DNA of 64,000 nt from Alentia gelatinosa (GCA_950022655.1 OX465583.1:70629152-70693151); one strand, 5' to 3'. Positions 1 through 10,272 are shown, counted from the stretch's first letter. The notes: generated by a model not told the origin, from the sequence alone. Program-made: numbers and translations.

Positions 1-70
1 CTTATTCCTATATACCTATGACCGAACAACCTATGATTACTTAACGCTGCTGGGGGTGGAATAACTTTTG

Positions 71-147
71 ATTACTGCCCAGGTTGAAGTTACTGCCAAG
101 GTTGACGTTTACTGCCCAGGTTGACGTTTACTGCCCAGTTTGACGTT
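71..147. repeat. 19-bp tandem repeat, 4 units
   Basis: Four consecutive units close to TTACTGCCCAGGTTGACGT lie head to tail. Two diverged units of the same word sit at about 387-430, beyond the fold-back element at 196-354. The arms of that element also contain ACTGCCC, so the array and the element are probably related. No coding signal is seen. Confidence 0.75.
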
Positions 148-195
148 CAGAGACATTCTGTTTTTATCGATTTTAGCCGACAATTGAAGGAATAT

Positions 196-354
196 AGGAA
201 TAGGGAAACCATTTACCAGTGGAAATAAGTCAAAGTTACTCAGGAAGGCTTGGAAAAATTACTGCCCAAGGCGTAGCCGCGGGCAGTAATTTTTCCAAGC
301 CTTACCTCGTAACTTTGACTTATTCCCACCGGAACATAGTTTCCCTCTATTCCT
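196..354. mobile_element. Fold-back MITE, copy 1
   Basis: The left arm (AGGAATAGGGAAAC, then the AGTCAAAGTTACT region and GGCTTGGAAAAATTACTGCC) is mirrored by the right arm, around a short loop holding GCCGCGGGCA. The whole element can snap back. Outer bases read TATAGGAATAG and CTATTCCTGTATA, consistent with a TA target. No transposase frame is present, so it is non-autonomous. Confidence 0.8.
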
Positions 355-584
355 GTATACACGCTACTGGGGGTTGAATAACTTGCTTATACTGCCCTAT
401 GTTGACGTTTACTACCCAAGGTTGACATTTTGACCAATCAGATTGTCTCTTACAAAATCCATATGAAAAGTGCAGTGGGGAGAAAACTGTCAAGTTTCTC
501 GATAAGGTTGGATCTGGCTTCAAATTTGATGGTTGGTAAGCAAATAACGCTAATTATCGTTATCAAACCACATTTGAAGGTATA

Positions 585-742
585 TAGGAATAGGGAAACC
601 AAGTTTCCGGAGAGAGAAAGTCAAAGTAACTCGGTAAGGCTTGTAAAAATTACTGCCCGCGACCAAAGCCTTGGACAGTAGTTTTTCCGAGCCTTACCTC
701 GTAACTTAGACTTTCTCTCACCAGAACATAGTTTCCCTCTAA
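585..742. mobile_element. Fold-back MITE, copy 2
   Basis: This is a diverged second copy of the element at 196-354, with the same termini (AGGAATAGGGAAACC and GTTTCCCTCT) and stem words (GGCTTGTAAAAATTACTGCC and its complement). The loop differs, holding GCGACCAAAGCCTTGG. A 60-odd-residue open frame crosses it by chance. Confidence 0.75.
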
Positions 743-831
743 TATACATTAATGTCATATCTGTACAGTAAGTTTACTGCTAAATAAATTGTGTGTTATT
801 CATAGTAATAACGATATAATACCTCACATAC

Positions 832-992
832 TAAGAAAGAAATCGTTGAGTGTTTGCTCTGTCCATCAATTATTTTTCGGATTATATCTTAACCTGGACA
901 TATTTATCTGTATATATCCCCAATCGAGTATGAGTTACCGTACTTGCAAGCCTGGTGAGCCTATGGAAGTTCATTCATCAGGCTAAGATAAA
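832..992 (+). mobile_element. Bipartite hairpin MITE, subfamily A (hairpin deleted)
   Basis: It begins AAGAAAGAAATCGTTGAG like the intact copy at 5065. Most of the hairpin module is missing, then the TIR module follows (ATATCTTAACCTGG ... CATCAGGCTAAGATAA). The short internal inverted word GAGTTACCGTACT is retained. Confidence 0.7.
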
Positions 993-1018
993 TGGTAAAA
1001 TTATGCCCATGACATACT

Positions 1019-1314
1019 AATGAAGAAACCAACAAGGTTTGCTGAAAGTTGTTGTTCTCCATGAGTTTGGTGCAGGGTGAATTGAATGAGGCAAGAGCCA
1101 AGTGAATAAGACATTGCTTTCAAATGAGTTGGAGAACAATAACTATGACCAAAACGAGTTGCTTTCTGTATTCATCTCACTCCTGTGTGCATTAAAAGTA
1201 TGGATATTGCACAGTATATAGACCATAGAGAACGGACTGCAATACTTGTAGGGGCATTGAGAACGAGTTCCCAATGTTAAGCCTATGGGACAAAAATACC
1301 AGAGGTGAGATAAA
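1019..1314 (-). mobile_element. Bipartite hairpin MITE, subfamily B
   Basis: Read on the minus strand, a TIR module starts TTATCTCACC and includes CATAGGCTTAACATTGGG; its inner end is TGAGATGAATAC. A hairpin module bounded by TTGGTCAtag and GTTGTTCTCCA words follows, ending GTTTCTTC. The word GTTCTCCA or its complement recurs in both modules. At least six relatives occur in this window. Confidence 0.8.
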
Positions 1315-1323
1315 TACAATTGT

Positions 1324-1597
1324 TAAGAAAGATATTAATTAGTGTTTGGTCCCCGTTCTCCATCGAGTTTGGAGCGCACAGTAATATAAACGAGGCGATA
1401 GCCGAGTGAATATTCTGAAGTGCTCCAAACAAGATGATGAACAAGAACTCAGACCAAACATAAATACATTTCTGATTTTATCTGAGCCTGGAAATATGTT
1501 TATCACCTATTGAGTAGGAGTCACCGTACTCGCAAGCCTGTTGAGTATGCGTTCTTCATGCTTAAGCCTATGTAAGTTTATACCAGGCTAAGATTAA
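1324..1597 (+). mobile_element. Bipartite hairpin MITE, subfamily A
   Basis: Hairpin module: GTTTGGTCCCCGTTC and CATCGAGTTTGGAG pair with CTCCAAACAAGATG and GACCAAACA. The TIR module follows, from ATCTGAGCCTGG to CCAGGCTAAGATTAA. It lies directly next to a minus-strand B copy. It carries no coding capacity. Confidence 0.8.
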
Positions 1598-1972
1598 AAA
1601 AAACATCCTCTAATATCCACAGGAAATTAAACTTAAGCATCAGAGAGGCAGGATCCTAGCGGTATAGTTACAAGGCCGCTTTCCACACAGCCCACCGGCA
1701 TTGAGGACCACTCAGAGAGTGTATATTAGATACGTCCGAAGGGAAGCCTGTAGCAAAGGGCATGGTCTCAATGGTAGTCTGTCCTTAAAAGAGTCCACAT
1801 ACAAAGGCAATACTGTCTCTCCCCAACAGCACAGGCCGCAGAGGGAGGAGAGAAGGAGGGTTTTTTGCAGTGTAAACTTCTGGTGTTCATGTGCATGTTG
1901 CTATGCGCCATCCACCAGACTTTAATTGCCCTGGAGTGTCTATAGGTCAGGAAGGCATATTAGGGACTATCG
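1598..1972. other. No recognised feature
   Basis: I see no tandem repeat, terminal inverted repeat, RNA gene or convincing exon here. A 74-codon open frame at 1701-1925 has low-information composition and no recognisable domain. Confidence 0.5.
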
Positions 1973-2169
1973 TAAAACTGGATGAGTTTTAATCTTAGCC
2001 ACCGTATGCCACGACTGGAGTTTGGTAAAGTGACTTCATGAGGAGAAGCCGAGTGAAGTCCGGAGCCAAAACTCAAGTAGTGGCATGCGATGGCCAAGAT
2101 TAAAACGAATCAGGTTTTGATTTTATCCTACCCTGTTTCCTCGATTTTGGATATTACGTGGTGGGATAA
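1973..2169 (+). mobile_element. Bipartite hairpin MITE, subfamily M (TIR module truncated)
   Basis: Arms around GTTTTAATCTTAGCCACC and its complement flank a short loop, followed by TTATCCTACCCTGTTTCC and ATTACGTGGTGGGATAA. A fuller copy lies at 32939-33236. An A copy begins at its right end without a gap. Confidence 0.75.
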
Positions 2170-2577
2170 TAAGAAAGAAACTGATGAGTGTTTGGTCTGT
2201 GTCCTCGTTCGCCATCGAGTTTGGAGTGCACAGTAATATGAACAAGGTGATAGCTGAGTGAATATTCTGAAGCACTCCAAACGAGATAGTAAATAAGAAC
2301 TCAGACCAAGCACGAATATGTTTCGGTAAAACTGAAGATCCGTGGTCTCTAGCGTGTAAGCATAGGAAATGTCACTTTGCTGTCTCGTATCGGGCCGGGA
2401 AAGGCTTATAAGCTAGAGGCCACGGATCTGCAGTTTTACCTATGTTTCTGATTTTGTCTTAACCTGGAAATATTCATCTCTTTATCACCCTTTGAGAACG
2501 AGTTACCGTTCTCGCAAGCCCGTTGAGAACGAGTTTGTAATGCTAAGCCCATGGACGTTTATTCCAGGCTAAGATAA
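2170..2577 (+). mobile_element. Subfamily A MITE interrupted by a hAT-like insertion
   Basis: This A copy runs from AAGAAAGAAACTGATGAG to CCAGGCTAAGATAA. It is split near its middle by a 116-bp hairpin element. In the undisturbed copy at 5065-5344 the matching stretch reads ATATGTTTCTGATTTT without a break. Confidence 0.85.
2325..2440. mobile_element. hAT-like hairpin MITE nested in an A element
   Basis: The termini are GGTAAAACTG and CAGTTTTACC. Long complementary arms (GATCCGTGG ... CTCTAGC) surround a short loop. It is flanked on both sides by the exact 8-bp duplication TATGTTTC, at 2317-2324 and 2441-2448. Eight-base target duplications are typical of hAT elements; assignment to hAT is inferred from that length only. 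Confidence 0.85.
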
Positions 2578-3570
2578 TAAGGTGGGATCCTGATTCAAAT
2601 AGTGTTTCCCAAAACGTTATTATAGATCGACTTGTGCTGCTTATCTAATTCGTAAGCATTTATTTGTAATTAATAATGTAAAATTTGCATCATTTCCAAC
2701 AAAGCCTTACTTCTCCATTTTCTGCCTACCACGACAATGTTTTAACATATGGCACATATCATTAAAAGGAGCTTTTTGCTACTTTTCTAGGTTGATAGCA
2801 AAACAGTCAATTTTGACTTCTACTATGATTACAAAAAAAGTTGAGGTATCACAATAATCCTCAAGGAAATCTCTACTTGGTTAACCTGGGCTTTGATTTT
2901 ACTTAAAAATGGAATTCTATGGAATCTTCACTCATATTCTAGAAGTCAAACATTTTGCCTAACTTTTAGCATGATTTCAGAGAAAATATGTCAAAAATGA
3001 AAACAGATAAATCACCTCAATAAATCCAAAATATGTATGACAATAAAGCCCATAATCTCTGGTTTAATATGGCACCCTTTGTGAATATGTATCTCTTTAA
3101 TGGCATTAGTTATGAGAGCTTTTGTATAGCAAGTCAAAAATAACTAGTTTTCAGTCCCCAACATGGTTGCGAGGCCTGTAGAAGTGGGGCAGTGGCTCCC
3201 CTCTCGGTTGCCTGCGCTTCTATGGATGGTGGATCTTTCCCCAGCTAGAGGAAGAATGTATTTGTGGGGCTAGCTGCCAGACCACCGACCCATCTGCGCG
3301 TTTAGGGGAGCTCTCAAAGTAAATAGTGATTCTAAGAAAACTAAATAGAATACAAATGAAAAGGATACATAACAGGGCAATTAAAACGAGAAAAAAGAAC
3401 AGCTATTAGTTGTGGATCTAGACTATACATACCACAGCTAGTGGAGGATACATCAGTCTGATGTTTTCCCAGGTAGGTCAATATAAACAGATACCAGAAT
3501 ATACCTCTATATTGTATGGATTTGATAAAGGGATACCTTTCGAGAATAGAAACTTGGAATATATGTATGA
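2578..3570. other. AT-rich stretch, no recognised gene
   Basis: The sequence is AT-rich and near-unique within the window, with scattered poly-A and poly-T runs. A more GC-rich patch lies at about 3150-3300. No long frame, RNA gene or repeat boundary could be supported. Confidence 0.45.
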
Positions 3571-3571
3571 C

Positions 3572-3574
3572 ATG

Positions 3575-3601
<27 letters not shown>
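3572..3601. repeat. (TA)n microsatellite
   Basis: An uninterrupted run of alternating T and A about 25-30 bases long. Confidence 0.95.
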
Positions 3602-3605
<4 letters not shown>

Positions 3606-3695
3606 ATGATTGATTTTGTGCATGAGTGACACCGACTGCCTGAAGCATAGTCATATCCGAGCGACAGTGATATTACATCGTCAATTTTCATACAT
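3602..3695. mobile_element. Family U hairpin fragment
   Basis: TTTTGTGCATGAGTGAC, then ATATCCGAGCGACAGTGATATTA and CGTCAATTTTCATAC words, match the hairpin at 59518-59640. It is truncated relative to that copy. Confidence 0.5.
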
Positions 3696-3877
3696 ATAAA
3701 GTTCTTAAAAGATATTAGGTAATAACAAAAGCTAGGTGAATGTAAAACTATCTTTGGTGATGGTTTAAATTAAAAAATACTGACAAATAGTTTCTGAAAA
3801 ATGAAAGTCCAATTAATTAGATTCCTGAAACCAGTGATCGCAGGAAGTCGGTTGGTAATATTTTCTGTCGGTTTTTT

Positions 3878-4231
3878 ACACTATAACCATCTAATAATTT
3901 CAGAACATTGATGTACCTTTGACGGCGACAAAGGAATTGTCCTTTGTCGGCAAGGCATCCTAATGGAGTCGCCCATAGTTGGTAGATGTGAGGCAGCTAG
4001 AAAAGGGTCAGCCAGCATTTAGTGAACCATCTTGAGATGTTCTCTTGTCGCTGATAAGTTACCGGTTGATGTTCCTAAATCGCTCTCCAAAGCTGATAAA
4101 TCCAGTCTGCGACAACGGAACAGTGGAAATACCCCCTGTTCGGTTACGTAAATTTCGATAAGTTTAGAGACAACTATATGATTTGGGAACTAATCGTTCA
4201 ACCCTGAATCGATGGTGTGCATTAGACTTTC
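3878..4231 (+). mobile_element. MITE D, central palindrome lost
   Basis: This is a diverged D copy. Recognisable blocks are CATTGATGTACCTTTG, TTTGTCGGCAAGGCATCC, GGGAACTAATCGTTCAACCC and a degraded right terminus. Compared with 27301-27682 it lacks the AACATGTT palindrome. Confidence 0.75.
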
Positions 4232-4239
4232 TACTCCAT

Positions 4240-4672
4240 TAATGTATGTCGATGCTGAATCTCTTGAGGGTTTGGGTTGGTTCTGCTCATGGCCAAGTTC
4301 AACGTGATAAACGACGACGCGTGTCTAAATGATGGATTCTACAATGATCGTCCAGAGAAAAAAAAACAAGATAAAAACCTGACCTTTCCTCACATGAATG
4401 CTAAGGAATGTCTGCTCTCTTAGTTGCAACGAATTTGAAATGAGTTGAAGATATGAAATTCCTGAGGAATATGAATTTAGTAGCACTAGAAGAAAGAAAG
4501 CAGAAACAAACCTGAAAGTCCAACCGCTGAATTCATGATCAATGTGTTTGAGACAGCGCCAGCCACATAGACAATATTAGAATCATGTAAGGACATCAAT
4601 TACTGGGAGCATGATATAGGCATTATTATTAATGTATGACAGCTTATTTTAATTTGAATATGCACAAATACG
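4240..4672. other. No recognised feature
   Basis: This stretch separates a D copy and a B copy. I see no repeat that recurs in the window and no credible gene. Confidence 0.45.
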
Positions 4673-4969
4673 TTTATCTCGACCGTGGTGTTTTTGCCCC
4701 ATAGGCTTAACATTGGGAACTTGTTCTCCATTCCCCTACGAGTATTGCAGTCCATTCTTCATGGTCTATATTCTGTGTGCGATCCATTCTTTTAGTGTAC
4801 ACAGGGGTAAGATGAATACAGAAAGCAACTTGTTTTGCTCAAAGTCGTTCTTCTCCACCTCCTTCGAATGCTACATGATATTCACTTGGCTGTTGCGTCA
4901 TTCATATTACTCTGCATCAAACTCATGGAGTATGAAGACTTTGACCAGAATTCGTTAGTTTCTTCTTAA
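4673..4969 (+). mobile_element. Bipartite hairpin MITE, subfamily B
   Basis: The TIR module opens TTATCTCGACC, contains CATAGGCTTAACATTGGG and CAGGGGTAAGATGAA, and is followed by the hairpin module from TTGCTCAAAGTCG to TTTGACCAGAATTCG. It ends GTTTCTTCTTAAG. The open frame across it is incidental. Confidence 0.8.
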
Positions 4970-5064
4970 GTTCTATATGGTAAGGTTTGGGGAAATATTC
5001 TCAATGGCCTTTGTCATATGTTCCACTACATAAGAGGAAAAAAAATCTAAAATAAGTATGGTAT

Positions 5065-5344
5065 TAAGAAAGAAATTGATGAGTGTTTGGTTTGTGCCCT
5101 CGTTCGCCATCAAGTTTGGAGTGTGCAGTAATGTAAAAGAGGCGATAGCTGAGTGAATATTCTGAAACACTCCAAACGAGATGGTGCACAGGGACTCAGA
5201 CCAAACATGAATATGTTTCTGATTTTATCTAAGCCTGGAAATATTTATCTGTATATCGCCCATTGAGTGTGAGTTACCGTACTCGCAAGCCCGTTGAGAA
5301 CGAGTTCCTAACGTTAAGCCTATGGATATTCATACCAGGCTAAA
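5065..5344 (+). mobile_element. Bipartite hairpin MITE, subfamily A (reference copy)
   Basis: The full order is AAGAAAGAAATTGATGAG, hairpin arms (CATCAAGTTTGGAG and CTCCAAACGAGATG), GACCAAACATGAATATG, then the TIR module (TTATCTAAGCCTGG to CATACCAGGCTAAATA). It includes GAGTTACCGTACTCGCAAGC. A family K hairpin begins at its right end. Confidence 0.85.
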
Positions 5345-5472
5345 TAGACAATAATCGATAGTGGACAGGCGGCCGTGAACCAGGTGAGGTTGACACGTAG
5401 TAATACACCAGCGCTAGCAACTGCGAGTGGTTTACAGAGCCGCCTGTCCACAAATTCATCGTTTGTTGCATT
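5345..5472 (+). mobile_element. Family K hairpin MITE
   Basis: AGTGGACAGGCGGC and GCCGCCTGTCCAC form a perfect inner stem. Outer arms AGACAATAATCGAT and ATTCATCGTTTGTT pair imperfectly. Related sequence is at 38215-38385 and 41590-41705. Confidence 0.7.
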
Positions 5473-6374
5473 TATTATCCATCTTTTCGAACAAATCAAA
5501 CCCAGTAATAGCCATATTTACGGGTGTAATAATAAGAACTATTTCTTTGCTCTATAGCTAAAGGGACTATTTTCCCGTATTCCATGGTTTGGAGGCCGTA
5601 TACCACAGGTTTGAATCCGTATACCACAGTTATGGTATCTGACAGGTTATATACAATGGGTCGTGGTTTACTGAGTCTCCATACATTTTTAAAGGGGGCT
5701 TTGTATACGATGGATAATAAGATAAAATACAGTAAAATGCATTCAGCGGTTGTGGATTGATCAGGATGTTTATCTTCAAATGGATGCGACCAGAGAACGA
5801 CACTATTGACAAGCTTCTATCGAGTTTGACTCATTGAGGGAATAGGTCGATTATGTTGCTGTTCTAGTGAGCAATAGAACAAATCCAATCCGACCGATAC
5901 CGTGCATAAGCACCCACGCACCTGCATGGTCACGCTCAAAGAACAGAGAATAACGGAATTTATAGGGTACAGAGTGATTGGTAGTTCTGCCATCATCAAC
6001 CCGGTGTAATGCGAAAATTGGTTACCCTGCGAAAAACTTGTTTTATCGCCCACTAGTATCTGGTGCGCATGCGTGAACATGCGCAGTGTTGAAGTCACTG
6101 ATTGGAGAGTGCAAAATATGCCTAAATTAAGCATATTACGACATATCACGACATGTAATTCTCATGGTGAAATTTTATTCTTTTCAGTTATTTACATTAA
6201 AATCACATTGAAATAATAGTACGGCCAATAGTCTGTGATATCTGCTGGTATTGTAAAATACCAGCACAGTAGTCGGCGGACAACCAGTATATCTGCTGTT
6301 ATGATCTATAGATAATAGTCAGACAAGGCTAAAGCCTCTCCATGGCAAGCCAACAAAACATTTAGAGTAAAATT
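5473..6374. other. No recognised gene; NRF1-like words
   Basis: The sequence is mostly unique. CCGTATACCACAG occurs twice at about 5588-5622. GCGCATGCG at 6065-6073 and CATGCGCAG at 6078-6086 resemble NRF1 binding words, but no transcript or frame beside them supports a promoter call. Confidence 0.4.
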
Positions 6375-6378
6375 CACT

Positions 6379-6460
6379 CATAACTGGACCCGCCACCTGG
6401 TGCTTTGTTTAGTGTCTGGAGGCAAGATGGCCGCTTCCATAACATAATGGCTATGTGCGC
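6379..6460 (+). repeat. Dispersed repeat GG, copy 1
   Basis: ATAACTGGACCCGCC, TTTGTTTAG and GGCAAGATGGCCGC recur in inverted orientation at 32069-32152. The AAGATGGCCGC word resembles a YY1 site but is part of the repeat. Confidence 0.6.
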
Positions 6461-6639
6461 TTTAGTGAACTCTGTGGAGGCATTGTGTAACCTCTACTTG
6501 TTTGACCATACAAGGACATTTCAAAGGCTCGTACGCCTAAGACATACATTTTTATGCTACGTCTTGTCACAAACGAGACTTGTACGATACTTTTTTGTAT
6601 CATGGAATTATCATTCAACGGCCCCCTGATTCGTTCTGT

Positions 6640-7090
6640 TTCAATTAATAATCAGTTTTATTGATGATAATTGATATGTACAGACAAGATGAGGAGATGA
6701 GTTATAGGTGATGATATTAAAAACCTGACTTAATTTATCTTCATCAGGAGATACAAAGAGACCTGTGACCGATTCGTCCGACGTATTTTCTAACTGGCAA
6801 TGGTCGGTTGTCACAGTTATGCATCCCATCAACATTTGTGCTAAAAGTGAATAATGAGTACTGCAGCCTATTATATAGGTGCCAGCACAGGTGCTATTAG
6901 TAGTTTACCCCGTAAAGGCAAGATTATGTTGCCAAGCCGATGCCCATGAGGTATGCGATCATGAGGCCTCTCTCCGTAAACACAGTTATGTTACCTTTGA
7001 GGTGTGGGTGAGGGAGCTGGATTGGTTCCAAACTGTTGTCCAACACGCCAAAGTCAATGGTAGAGCGATGGTTAGTGTATTGTAAAGCCC
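6640..7090. other. No recognised feature
   Basis: Unique sequence upstream of the CGACA-rich element cluster. Overlapping open frames on both strands show no domain. Confidence 0.4.
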
Positions 7091-7091
7091 A

Positions 7092-7285
7092 TAAAGGGGG
7101 GCGTCCACCAACCACGACAAGGCTACGACAATGGCTTTCCGACAAGGTCCACGACAGGCCTACGATTGGAAGGCTTGTCGTAGCCTTGTCGGGAACTGGG
7201 GAACGACAAGGCCACGACAGGCTGTGACTGGAAGCTTGGTGGGGGCCTTCCGACAAGGTTACGACAAAATTGAACAAGTTTGGTT
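7092..7285 (+). mobile_element. MITE E, left half only
   Basis: It starts AAAGGGGGGCGTCCACC and contains many CGACA and TGTCG words. It ends in the degraded central palindrome region (AAAATTGAACAAGTTTGG). The right half is absent, so truncation coincides with the palindrome. Confidence 0.8.
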
Positions 7286-7496
7286 TTATAGTATATAGTA
7301 GACACACATTTACACTAACGAAGCAGCCTTCAGAGTATCGAAAACTGTCAGTGAAGTGAATACAGCAACAAAATTAATGTTGGGCAGAGCCAGTCATTAC
7401 CCCCATGCTAGTAATGCCCAATCCGATTATAATCGGGTCTGTGAAGTGTGTACAGTGACACGATTCTGACTGACCTGATTTCTCGTATCCTACTTT

Positions 7497-7603
7497 CCAA
7501 CACAGTTTCTGACACACTCTGACACACTCCAACGCAATCCGACACACTCCAACACACTACGACACACTACGACACACCTCGACACACTCTGACACACTCC
7601 AAC
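7497..7603. repeat. Degenerate GACACACTCC tandem array
   Basis: About ten short units close to GACACACTCC or GACACACTACGA lie in a row. Similar words occur in the remnant at 34225-34778, so it may derive from a transposon terminus. Confidence 0.7.
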
Positions 7604-7728
7604 AGAATGGCTATGTGGCACATGTGTCTTGAAAAACCTGTGTTGGTCCGCTGGTTCTGTCGTGGTTTTTTTATCCGAGCCAAATCTTAGCACTTTCAGA
7701 GTGTGTTTGGGCAGTGGGAATCGGGCTT

Positions 7729-8135
7729 AAAGAGGGGCGTCCACGAACCACGACAAGGCTACGATAAGCCCAGACAAGAAAGTTCTAATCAGCGCTTGTT
7801 ACAGCCTTGTTGTAAGAAGGGGGGCTTTACGACAGCGTGTCGTAGATATCGCTGGTTCTCGTAGAAAAGGCGTCCATGGTACCGACACACTACAACAGTG
7901 ATATCTAGGAAACCACGACACTCCACGACAAGGGTCCAGTCGTTGGAAAAAATTGAACATGGTCGGTGTTGTTGTAGCCTTGTTGGAAATCGTAGCCTTG
8001 CCATGGCCTTGTCGTAGACTCTTGTCGGGAACTGGGGTCCACCAACAACGCCAAGGCCTCCAATCATAGGCCAATCGTGGACCTTGTCAGGAACCCATTG
8101 TCGTAGCCCTGTTGTGGTTGGAGGACGCCCCCCTT
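7729..8135 (-). mobile_element. MITE E, inverted copy
   Basis: Termini AGAGGGGCGTCCACG and GAGGACGCCCCCCTT are inverted repeats flanked by TA bases. The interior is packed with CGACA and TGTCG words. It is inverted relative to the next E copy, which starts after a shared TA. Confidence 0.85.
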
Positions 8136-8137
8136 TA

Positions 8138-8496
8138 GAGGGTGAGTCCACCAACCATGACAGGGCTGCGACAACGGCTTTCCGACAAGGTCCACGACAG
8201 CTCTACGAGAGGCTATGACAAGGGCCCGACAGGCTGCGACACAAAGCTTGTCGGGAGGTTACGACAAAATCGAACATGTTCGATTTTAGAGCCTTGTCAT
8301 GGCATGTCGTGGCATGTCGGGAGGTTGTCGCAGAGGTCTACGATAGAAAATTTAGGTGGAGCTTGCTCTTCCCGACATGCCCCGACAACGCTGTCGCAGA
8401 GCTCCTCTCCTCACGACAGGGCTGCGACAAGCACCGATTGGGGATTTCTGGTCGGTGCGTGTCGCAGCCCTGTCGTAGTTGGTGGACGCACCCTCT
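8138..8496 (+). mobile_element. MITE E
   Basis: It runs from GAGGGTGAGTCCACC to GGTGGACGCACCCTC. A perfect 22-bp palindrome at 8266-8287, centred on CGAACATGTTCG, lies near the middle. Open frames on both strands are by-products of the CGACA repetition. Confidence 0.88.
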
Positions 8497-8499
8497 TAA

Positions 8500-8830
8500 G
8501 CTGGGCACCCACTGCTTCAAAGACACTCCGAAACGGCTGAAATTTAGCTATTTTCAAATCGTAGCCCTGTCGGAAGGGCTGTGTCGCAGTGTGTCGGAGC
8601 ATGTCGGAATAGGATTTGTGGAAATAAAAAGGTGACCACGGTACTGACACATGCCATGACATATGAAGTGAGCCAAATAGGTTACAATATCCCCTTAAAA
8701 ATAGCTTTAAAAAAATATATATCAGGGAAAGCTGTGAGAAATGTGAGATGTGTTCATTCCGACAGAAAATGTGATTCTGTGTCGGGAGCATGTCGGATGA
8801 TATTGTGAAACATGGTACCACCAACAGATT
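8500..8830. mobile_element. TGTCGG-rich MITE remnant
   Basis: TGTCGG, TGTCGCAG and CCGACAG words are scattered around an AT-rich core (TTAAAAAAATATATATC). It is probably a diverged relative of E or of the GACACACTC family. No clean termini were found. Confidence 0.35.
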
Positions 8831-8869
8831 TCCTTCCCGCCTAACAGAACCAAAACCCTTTGATTTCGT

Positions 8870-9376
8870 CGGAGATCTGAAGGTCTATGAACTGTGAACA
8901 GTAAGTAAAAACTTGGTCACTGAGTGAAAACTACTACCCTTACTGATTATTTGATACCAATGCACAGTCAGTGACACCACCGACAGTCTTATAATAGGGG
9001 AGCTAAAAAATCTCCACCTTTTTTTGTAAGCCAATGGAAAGGTAGTTAAACGAGATACATGACAGACCTCACTCTGAATTTTCCTCATCTACAAGATGGC
9101 ACCACCGCCAGTCTTTTATGGTCTATTTCCATCGGCCGACATAAACAGATAAAAATCTAAACGTCTAAAAGTCGGTGAGGGTATTGTGTATGCCTTGTTA
9201 TTGCCATATTTGACAGGTCCATACCGAGTCGTTCGGTGGTGGCCTCATTTTATAATCTATGCACAATTAATCGTAGAACACTGCTCTGCATGCCTGTTCC
9301 CATTCGCCATTCTGGCGTTGGTGGTTCCCGACTGCAGATCGGTTGCAAATAGTCGGCCAGTTAAAAATTGCCATTA
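8870..9376. mobile_element. MITE H, long form, diverged
   Basis: Shared blocks with 55357-55727 include AGCCAATGGAAAGG, CACCACCGACAG, GTCGGTGAGGGTA and TATAATCTATGCA. Termini are degraded. No coding signal. Confidence 0.5.
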
Positions 9377-10272
9377 GGGCACGCCTAGCTGTCCTACATC
9401 TACCGACTACGGCCGACTCCGTTAAAGCCGGCCCCCACCTACCACGATGGTCTACGACATACTTCCCGATAGCTACGATTTGAAATGGCCAAATCGTGAC
9501 CTATCGGGAGGTCCCCGATAGTTTAAAATCGTGGACATGGTTTGAAATCGTAGAGCGTAGAAATGCCTTTGGAGGACCAAAAACATAAACCATGGTCACG
9601 ATTGCCCCACGATTCAATCGGTGTACCAATTTAGATCTCAAGCAGAGTTTTAATATTGAAATATATTATAATTTAAGAAATATTTATGAATCTGATTATT
9701 CTTTTAGAGGTATTTACAACATATTATGATATTATTTTCCAGACACTAAAACAATCAAATTGAAGAATATAACTGTGATAGAATCATAATTCTGTTATGA
9801 AACTATTATTTTCAGACACTTAGACTTTCTCAAATAATATCATATTTACAGCGATTATACATCTATATGCGCCCTACCTAATTCCAGAATTTCATAATTT
9901 TCCGTTAAGTATTTCACCCGAAAGAGATATTTTCCCGATAAATCACACACAATACCCTACGACAGGCTACGAAAATTCCAACATGTTGGATTTAATCGGG
10001 ACCTCTACGATTGACGTTTTCTATCGCAGCCTATCGTGAGGTATCGCAGACGGCATCGCAGAAACCTGTTCCACCTACCATGATTTTTGCTTACCTCACA
10101 ATAGAATCGGTATGGTGTCGGGAAGGCAGTCGTAAGGCCTATCGGGACCAGAATCGTGGTAGGCGGGGGTCCCCTCTTAGGATGCCTCGTCTGAGACAAA
10201 TTGCCGTCCGTTTGTCGCCGACAAATGTACATGAATATTCTGAAATCGGTAGATGGGCATTGGGCTTTAAAG
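9377..10272 (-). mobile_element. MITE D split by MITE F
   Basis: The left part (GCCTAGCTGTCCTACATC ... CCGACTCCG) and the right part (GGATGCCTCGTCTGAGAC ... ATTGGGCTTTA) are adjacent in other D copies, for example 59104-59513 and 15250-15300. The 752-bp F element separates them. Confidence 0.8.
9425..10176 (+). mobile_element. MITE F, 752 bp, inserted in MITE D
   Basis: Terminal inverted repeats run AAGCC..CCCCACCTACCACGAT at the left and the complement at the right. TTA flanks both ends (9422-9424 and 10177-10179). Subterminal regions are full of ACGAT and TCGTA words around an AT-rich core. TCCAACATGTTGGA lies at 9977-9990. A second copy of identical length is inverted at 42738-43489. The TTA duplication is compatible with PIF/Harbinger; no transposase is encoded. 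Confidence 0.88.

Noticed and set aside
6065..6086. NRF1-like GCGCATGCG and CATGCGCAG pair as a promoter
   Set aside because: No downstream exon, transcript or CpG-rich context supports it.
6424..6436. YY1-like AAGATGGCCGC as a transcription start region
   Set aside because: The same segment occurs inverted at 32069-32152 as part of a dispersed repeat.
7497..7603. CRISPR array
   Set aside because: Units are short, contiguous and degenerate with no spacers; the context is eukaryotic.
8142..8824. Overlapping frames of 119-137 residues on both strands
   Set aside because: They follow the repeated CGACA words of MITE E and recur in the other E copies, so they are shadows of the repeat.
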